Positions 56,690 through 64,000 of a stretch of 64,000 nt of DNA are shown in pieces. Source of the DNA: Sacculina carcini (taxonomy: Eukaryota > Arthropoda > Thecostraca > Sacculinidae). Where the stretch lies: assembly GCA_916048095.2 (NCBI GenBank), contig OU696584.1:5637849-5701848 (forward strand), read 5' to 3'. A program made the position numbers and the translations under genes. Each line of letters opens with the position of its first letter. Position 1 is the first letter of the stretch. The notes beneath the pieces were generated by a model that was given only the letters and a program-made list of their open reading frames with translations, was not told the DNA's origin and did not search any database.

Positions 56690-57015
56690 TTGGAAGGAGG
56701 CCATTATGTATGCACGATTTGTTGAAATCAACAGCAATCTGGGCACTGTTGTGCTGATACGATAGCTTCTCTATGCTTCGCACGATTTTTCTGTGTTCAG
56801 GAGACAACACAATCAGTTGTTCACTGAACTTTATTCCTCGAGGTAACTTTCGGCTATCACTAGCCATCGTCAGGAGAAGTAGATATAACACAATACAAAA
56901 CAAAATACACAATATCAAACAGTACACGATAATCGGTGTTTATATACAAGGTGAGACAATATATCACTCATGTGCCAATGTGGCACCTACATAATGACAC
57001 CTATGCGGCAAACGG
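56690..57015 (-). mobile_element. PLE-A 5' (pLTR) region, block 4
   Basis: Encodes [27 protein letters not shown] and [17 protein letters not shown]. It contains the hammerhead-like core at 56,848-56,873 and lies 3' of the PLE body. Confidence 0.75.
56848..56873 (-). ncRNA. Hammerhead ribozyme-like core, PLE-A block 4
   Basis: Same core as block 1: CTGACGA, GGCTA/TAGCC with GTGA loop, GAAA. Confidence 0.58.
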
Positions 57016-58430
57016 TCGTTACAAAATTAGCACCTATGTGCCAAGGTCGATTGGTGTCGCATGGATGGCACATATAAATACATCATTGACGTACCTGGCG
57101 TATTTTGGTGGCTTGCAAGTCGGTTCTGTTGCGAACGTAGTTGTTTCAACGTGGCCCATGTAGAAATTAGCGTGGCCCATGCGAAAAGCACGCCGAGAGG
57201 AGAACCCATCGCTACACCGTCGTGTTGGATGTACATCTTCCCATCTGGTGCGTAGAACGGTGCTTCTTTCGTGCAGGCACACAACAATTCTCGGAGATAC
57301 GCCTCAGGAATTTCGAATTTTTGTTGTGAGCTGCAGTAGAGATGGTGACAGATGATATCTATGGTCTCGTCAACAGGAACATTCGTGAAAAGAGATTCAA
57401 CATCCATCGTGTGCATTTTCCCGTTGGGCTGAGTCGCTTTCAGAATTTTCAAAAATTCTTCTGATGACTTTATGTAAAAATCGTCGGGCAAGTATGGTGA
57501 AATCAAGGCGTTGAGCTCTTTTGCCAGTTTGTATGTGACTGACGGTGTCTGGCTTATAATTGGGCGAATAGGATAACCATCTTTATGCGTTTTTATGTTG
57601 CCGTACGCATAGCCTAATCTATGGTCGCCTTCAATGATGGACAATTTGTTTTCACTCGTGGTATTGCACTTGCGGATAATTTTATTTAGCTTAATTTTCA
57701 TTGCATCCGTTGGATTTCGGGTTATTCGGCGAAACTTGTATGCATCACTGAGTATCTGCGCCATTTTGTTGTCATAATCACACCGGTCTAGTATAACGAA
57801 CATGGATGATTTGTCAGTTTTTCGAATAATAATGCTGCTATTATTCCTTAGCTCCAACGCCGCAGATCTGAGCTCTGGTGAGATCAAGGACGTTCTTGTA
57901 TGCCCGCGAGAGATTTTTTACTCGCGAATAATTTCCGCTTGCCAGTCAGGGCTTGTTTTCACTTTTCCTCTCCCTTCGAGATTCTGAATGTCATTCAGAA
58001 GCATTTTCAGCTCAATGCGCTTACTCAGGGTTTTTCGTTTACTCATATGGTGACAGTTGAGTCCCAGGTTGAGAAGCTGTTTCTGGACGGCTGTCAATTC
58101 AACGCTACTGAGATTGATGAATTGATTTGCTTTTTGGGGTAAGTCAAAACAACCTCCATAAAGCGCAGAAAGTTTCTTGCCTGTTCTGATGCGTGATTCA
58201 TACATGTGCTTATCTTCAAGTTCTGATAGCGATAAGTCAATTTGTTCTCTGACCTGTTGTGATACGCAGGCGTCTTTCCAGGCTTGACGCATTTCCTCCA
58301 GGCGTTGTTCAGTTTGCGAGAAAATATCTTCTTTTCTCTTGAGTTCTTCCTTGAGGTAGCTGAGTCGTTCAGCTAGCAAGGTCCATTTTCTATCAGTATT
58401 TTCTAACCTTAGAGCAACCTTATAGCTGAT
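57016..58430 (-). mobile_element. Penelope-like element A, block 4, internally deleted
   Basis: The N-terminal coiled-coil, linker and reverse transcriptase are well kept: the frame from 57,887 reads open through IIIRKTDKSSMFVILDRCDY, MDVESLFTNVPVDET and motif B. About 0.9 kb (after motif C through most of the GIY-YIG domain, relative to block 1) is missing, and the C-terminal MRHQSTLAHRC is joined near motif C. Motif C is YVND. The small insertion after motif B is shared with block 1, so these two copies are close relatives. Confidence 0.88.
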
Positions 58431-58497
58431 AATAAATGTACCAAGGAGGGTGGAACACACACACACACACACAGACACACAGACACACAGAGGATCT

Positions 58498-58557
<60 letters not shown>

Positions 58558-58560
58558 TAT
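58431..58560 (-). repeat. Helitron-like 5' end with (TA)n, block 4
   Basis: In minus orientation: (AT)n (58,501-58,553), AAGAGATCCTCTGTGTG, TGTG tract, CCACCCTCCTTGGTACA. The inverted repeat with the PLE is decayed here. Confidence 0.6.
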
Positions 58561-59717
58561 AGATTTGAACCCGCCCGTCGTGCGAAACAATTCATAAAGT
58601 AAAATTCATATTCAATCCATAAAATAAACTGAATACAAATAGAAAAGCAAAAAATTTAACCTGTATATACGTTCACCAATGAAAAACTCTAAATCATAAT
58701 AATTTTATTTTAAATTTGACAAAATATTATCCCTCAATCCGCCTCATATATGAACCTGCCCGTCGTGTGGAATAACTTAGAACACAACCACGTAACAAAC
58801 AATGAAAATGCTAGCATGTAAACCCGCCCGTCGTGCGGAACAATTCATACTAATAAATTTGTATTCAATTCATAAGATAAATGGAATATGAATTAAAAAT
58901 GAATGCAGTAAACCCATATAAAGTCTGAATTTCTATATTTTTTTTTTTTTTGACAAAATAGTTTGCCTAAATCGCCTCATATTTAGACCTGCCCGTCGTG
59001 CTGAATTATTCTGAACTCAGACTCAAAACAATGAAAAGTGACTAAAATTTTGTATCATAATGTTTTCAAAATATATTTATAACTTGATATCACCATCTAG
59101 CATTAAAACCCGCCCTTTGTGCAGAGCAATAAATAACGTAAAATGAATATTGAATTAATAAAAAACGATTAAAAATTTCAAAAGAAAAAGTAAACCCATA
59201 AAAAGTCTTAACCAATAGAAAAGCCTAAATATGAATGTTTTTATTTTATTTGTGGCAAAATATTTTCCCTCAAACAGCCTCGTATTTAAACCCGCCCGTC
59301 GTGCGGAACTATTAATAAAATATAATGAATCAAAAAGCAAAAAGCTTATCCAATAGAAAAATATAAATTTGTAAATTCTTGTTTTAATTATTGACGAAGT
59401 TTTTTTCCTCAACACTGCTCAAGTTCACACCCATCCTTCGTGTGTAGTAATTCAGAAGTGTAACACTATCAAAACAATGAAACCTTCTATCATCTCTATA
59501 ATTCCAGATTTATGCGTCCGATAAAACAGCATATTCATATAGTTGGCATTGCATGATATTACAACCCATATCCTTATGCAGCTTAAGCTTATGCAACTTG
59601 AAATTAAACCAATTAAATTATACAGTAAAATTCAGTAGTTAACTTTGTTCCCATAAGTATTTTACCTGCCCGTCGTTCGGAACAATTCATGTGTAAATAT
59701 TGAGGACAATAAAGCCT
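58561..59717 (-). repeat. Helitron-like repeat, minus orientation
   Basis: 3' units (near 58,813 and 59,100) are followed by internal sequence to TGTAAATATTGAGGACAATA. It ends at the AGCCT duplicate that flanks an insertion. Confidence 0.6.
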
Positions 59718-60060
59718 GTGAGAACTGTGGACTAACCTGAAATATTTTCTCTGTAGCCTGTGTCTTTGTAGAAATAGTTGTTCTACGGAGTTTCCTCGAT
59801 CAACCTTATTTGAACATTTTAGTGCTCGAACGATTTGATTGACGATGATGAAACTTGACGATTGAATTTAAGGAACGACTGCTGAATCTCCAGAGTTGAA
59901 TTCCCCGTGAATATGACTCGATCTGACTCAATTGACTGCCCAGTTGATTGCCACACACGTTGCTCCCAAAAAAACGAATCACCACTCCCAAAATTCACTT
60001 CACCATCCTAAAGTTGCCAGTTGTGTCATTGCCTAATTTAGCGATAATTATAGTTCTTAC
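59718..60060. mobile_element. 343-bp insertion with 5-bp target duplication
   Basis: AGCCT occurs on both sides (59,713-59,717 and 60,061-60,065). Equivalent sites without the insertion are seen near 22,065 and 63,878. The ends are short inverted matches (GTGAGAACT and AGTTCTTAC). It could be a small DNA element or a solo terminal repeat of an LTR-type fossil. There is no coding. Confidence 0.65.
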
Positions 60061-61060
60061 AGCCTTTCTATTCAGTATAGTGTAGCATTAATTAAACTGT
60101 ACCCAATAAAACCACACCATCCATGCTTGGAGCTAATATGATGCATTCTTAATTGTGATTGGGCTTCAGTGAAATTTAATCGGTGTATATTCCTGTGTAA
60201 TCGCAAGTGCGCATAATAGCTGTCAAATTGGCAATATGTCTTTTTAACTTTACACCGCCGTAACTTCCTTCAGATACACTTTGGAAAATTACAAATTATA
60301 CCGTATTGTATAAAACAATATTTCTAGCACGATGGTATAATTTATTTTTATATGTTACAAATAGTTACTGAGAAATAGTAGAAAAATGAATTAATTTTAG
60401 TCGCCCGGTGTTCAAGTGTAATTTTGGATATATTTGAGAATTTTGCCAATCTTACACGTTTTTTGTATCATTTGTGGGTATAAATTATAGCTTATCTTGT
60501 AGAACACAAAATTATCTACACAGTAGTATATTCATGTGTAATCGAAAGTGCGCATAATAGCTGTCAAATTGGCAATATGTCATTTTGCCTTTACACCGCT
60601 GTAACTTTCTTCAGATACACTTTGGAAAATTAAAAATTATACCGTATTGTAGAAAACAAGATTTATAGCACGATGGTATACTTTATTTCTATGTGTAACA
60701 AATAGTTACAGAAAAATAGTAGAAAAATTCATTAATTTTAGTCAACCGTTGTTCAAGTGTAATTTTGATTGTATTTGAGAATTTTGCCAATTCTACACGT
60801 TTTGTGTATTATTTGCGGATATAATTATAATTTTTCTTGTAGAACACAAAATTATCTACACAATAGTATAATTTTTATAGCTGTACCATTGCTGGTTTAT
60901 GAGGAGTAAATGATGGAACAATGACCAAAATTTTCGCATATTTCAGAGTTCATTTTGTTTTTTCACCGCTATAACTTTTTTTTGTTTCAATTTTAAAATT
61001 TACGAATTAGCCCGAAGTGTAAACACGAAAATTTCCAACATAATGGTATAAATTGTTAGC
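60061..61060 (-). repeat. Satellite array, minus orientation (about 3 monomers)
   Basis: After about 120 bases of Helitron-like internal sequence, monomers with GCGCATAATAGCTGTCAAAT, CACCGCCGTAACTTCC and the TTTTCTTGTAGAACACAAAA dyad run to about 61,060. Divergence rises toward the 5' terminus of the element, as elsewhere. Confidence 0.8.
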
Positions 61061-61160
61061 GTGTAGATTAAATGGTTATTGAATAGCAGCTTGCAGAAAA
61101 TGGACCAAGGAGGGTGAGACAGACAAACACACACACAGACAGACACGCAGACAGAGGATC

Positions 61161-61231
<71 letters not shown>
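61061..61231 (-). repeat. Helitron-like 5' end with long (TA)n
   Basis: In minus orientation: (TA)n (61,167-61,231), AAAAGAGATCCTCTGTC, TGTC/TGTG tract, CACCCTCCTTGGTCC. ACTAGCATTAAAACCC follows directly, so the CTAG end of the next element abuts this terminus. Confidence 0.62.
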
Positions 61232-61232
<1 letters not shown>

Positions 61233-62300
61233 TAGCATTAAAACCCGCCCGTTGTGCGGAGCAATTCATAAAAATATTGCAAATTAAAAACAAATAAGGC
61301 AAACTCATAAAAACCTTAATCAATTAAAAAGTCCAAATTTAATAATTTTTAATTTTATTTTGACAAAATATTTTCACTCAGCCCGCCTCATATTTAAACC
61401 CGGCCGACGTGCGGAAAAATTCAGAACTTGAACACCATCCGTTCTGGTTCTTAAAGTCAAATCCATCAGTTTTGTATATGAATTCATTCTACACGGTGAA
61501 ATTGAACGTTTTATTGCTGCCCGCGGGACATTTTTATTTCATAAAAATGAGGCATCGCTTCGTTTGCGTTTGAAGCCCCTGATCATTGAACCAGCGAACC
61601 ATGAACCAGCGCAATTATGTCACCTCATATTCAAGCATACATACACAGACAGACAGATAATTTCTTCTTTATGTATATCTATAGCATTCAAACCCGCCCG
61701 TTGTGCGGAGCAATTCATAACATGAAATTCATATTCAATTCATAAAAAATATGGAAAAATAAAAATGAAATAGGGTACACTCATAAAAATATTCATCTAT
61801 TGAAAATTATAAGTTTAATTATTTTTATTTCGACAAAATAATTCCCCTCAGTCCGCCTGAGTCATTTTTAAACCCGCCCGTCGTGCTGAATAATTCAGAA
61901 CTCGAACACGATCCGTCCTGGATCTTGAAGTCAAATCCATTGGTTTTGTGTATGGTTAATTCTACAGGGTAAATTGAACGTTCTATTGTCTATAGTTGCT
62001 GCCCGCGGAACATTTTTATTTAAAAAATACCTTTTTTAAATGAACCATTTGAAAAAATGAACTAAAAAATGGAAACACTTTTTTTAAACCCGCCCCTCGT
62101 GCGGAACAATTCATACAATAGAATTCATATTTGAAGTCAAATTCATTGATTTTGTGTATGGATTAATTATACAGGGGAAATTGAACGTTCTATTGTCTAT
62201 AGTTGCTGACCGCGGAGCATTTTTATTTTAAAAAAAATACCTTTTTTTAATGAACCATTTGAAAAAATGAACTAAAAACACTTTTTTAAACCCGCCCGTC
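61232..62300 (-). repeat. Subfamily X units, minus orientation
   Basis: Two full ~450-bp units (61,232-61,682 and 61,683-62,100) and an extra ~185-bp partial copy to 62,290. They are the counterpart of 19,133-20,240. Confidence 0.6.
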
Positions 62301-64000
62301 GTGCGGAGCAATTCATACAATAAAATTCATATCAAATCCATAATATATATTGAATACAAATTGAAAACCAAAAAATGTAACCTATAAATATCTTAACCAA
62401 TAGAAAAGTCTAAATGTTAATATTTTTGTTCTTATTTGCACAAATATTATCCCTCAACCCGCCTGATATATAAATCTGCCCGTCGTGTGGCAATTCAGAA
62501 CACAAACACGAAACAAACAATGAAAGATGATGAAATCCTTTCATCAGAATGTTTCCAAACTATATTTATTACTTAACATCATTCCCCAATATCATTTGCT
62601 TAAGTACTATTTTACTTTTACCGCTATAATATTTATTGCTCAAAATTTATATATTTTCCGCTATCATTAAAACCCAATATAACCTGAGTCGTACCTACCC
62701 AACCCAACCCAACCATCCAATCTTTACCGCACTCAGCCTAGTCTGAGGTGATTTAACTTATTAGTTTGTGATAACAAAATATACTGATGCGATCATAATT
62801 TGTAATCAGAAGACTGAGATTATCTATCCCAGGGGTCCCAAACAAGCGGCCCACAAATACTTATCTCTCAACCCGCCAATATAGTATCGGAACCAAACTG
62901 TAAGTCAGCTAAATTCACATTTGTTGCATAATGCGATATAATTATACACCATTATCATATTATCTCATAATTCCCGGTTAATGCTTCCACTAATGCATCA
63001 TATTCATACAGTTGTTATTTTTTGGATTACACCGATATCACATCTCTTGATATTACAGCCGATATTATATTATGCAATCTATACTCTACTACGTATTGTT
63101 CCTAATACATATATCATCAGATCGCAAAAGATATTTAAAGGTTCACAACATTATCCAACATCATTTGCTTAAGAGCTATTCTACTTTTATCGCTAGAATA
63201 TTTACTGCTAGCAAAATATCATATACCTCGCTATCATTTAAACACACTCTTTATATATACATTTAAGCCCTCCCGTCGTGCGGAACAGCTCATAGAATAT
63301 AATTAATATTCAATTCATAAAAAAATTAGTGCAAATTGAAGAAAACCCATAGAAACGTTTTAGCCAATATAAAAGTCTCAATGTGAAGTTTATGTTTCAA
63401 TTTAGAAAACATGTTTTTCCACAACCCGCCTCATATTTAAAGCTGCCCGTCGTGCGGAATAATTCAGAACTCAAACACGAAACAAACACAGAGAAAATTG
63501 ATGAAAAACGACCAACAGAAAAAGTGAAATTTGTAAATTCTTGTTTTAATTATTGACGATGTTTTTCCCTCAACACTGCTCAAATTCACACCCGTCCTTC
63601 GTGCGTAGTAATTCAGAGGTGTAACACTATCAAAACAATGAAACTTTCTGTCATCTCTATAATTCCAGATTTATGCGTCCGCTAAAACAGCATATTCATA
63701 TAGTTGGCATTGCATGATATTACAACCCATATCCTTATGCAACTTAAGCTTATGCCACTTGAAATTAAACCAATTAAATTATACAGTAAAATTCAGTAGT
63801 TAACTTTGTTCCCAGTAGTATTTTACCCGCCCGTCGGGCGGAACAATTCATGTGTAAATATTGAGGACAATAAAGTCATTCTATTCAGTATAGTGTAGCA
63901 TTAATTAAACTGTACCCAATAAAACCACGCCATTCATGCTTGGAGCTAATATGATGCATTCTTAATTGTGATTGGGCTTCAGTGAAATTTAATCGGTGTA
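62301..64000 (-). repeat. Helitron-like repeat, minus orientation, to window end
   Basis: Counterpart of 20,240-22,170. It lacks the 306-bp LINE insertion at TCTTAACCAATAG (about 62,390-62,403) and lacks the AGCCT insertion near 63,878. The window ends as the satellite-side sequence begins. Confidence 0.6.

Overview
This is about 64 kb of AT-rich, gene-poor, repeat-saturated animal DNA. I found no intact host gene, rRNA, tRNA or CRISPR array. Almost everything assigns to mobile-element debris: Penelope-like retroelements (PLEs) with a GIY-YIG endonuclease, at least three kinds of non-LTR (LINE) reverse transcriptase, Ty3/Gypsy-type integrase fossils, short non-autonomous DNA elements, and a large family of AT-rich repeats that I read as non-autonomous rolling-circle (Helitron-like) elements. 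Endonuclease-bearing PLEs, mixed LINE types and abundant (AC)n, (AT)n and (TCTG)n tracts fit an invertebrate metazoan. An arthropod or mollusc is possible, but nothing here fixes the taxon. The setting looks like heterochromatin or a repeat-rich intergenic region.

Layout: 1-9,250 is mainly plus-oriented Helitron-like repeat with an internal satellite (3,830-7,340) that has a 1,087-bp higher-order period. 9,640-16,411 is composite block 1: Gypsy integrase fossil, a 310-bp GC-rich exon-like segment, chimeric LINE, microsatellites, PLE-B and PLE-C 5' pieces, and a nearly complete minus-strand PLE-A. 16,412-24,240 is minus-oriented Helitron-like repeat. A 5'-truncated PLE-A (24,240-25,815) runs into plus-oriented Helitron-like repeat (to 29,330), a Jockey-like LINE piece (29,996), and composite block 2 (31,395-37,640). 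37,641-42,105 is a patchwork of Helitron-like repeat, PLE, LINE, a palindromic element and a PLE-B 5' end. The stretch from about 24.07 to 34.97 kb then recurs almost unchanged at 41.93-52.80 kb, so composite block 3 is the partner of block 2. Block 4 (54,498-58,430) lacks the Gypsy and exon-like parts. 58,430-64,000 is again minus-oriented Helitron-like repeat.

How the parts relate: PLE-A pieces sit inside the Helitron-like repeats with recurring breakpoints. Five of six PLE-A copies carry YVND in place of the reverse transcriptase YVDD motif. The same LINE chimera junction recurs five times. These facts suggest that the fragments spread as passengers, by rolling-circle capture and/or segmental duplication, rather than by their own retrotransposition. 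The most notable signals are hammerhead-ribozyme-like cores (CTGANGA, stem II, GAAA) that overlap the presumptive PLE start codons in two PLE families, the higher-order satellite inside a putative Helitron, an 18-bp perfect inverted repeat at the PLE/Helitron junction, and a 310-bp exon-like segment with good splice-site matches present in three copies. All family assignments were made by reading motifs by eye.
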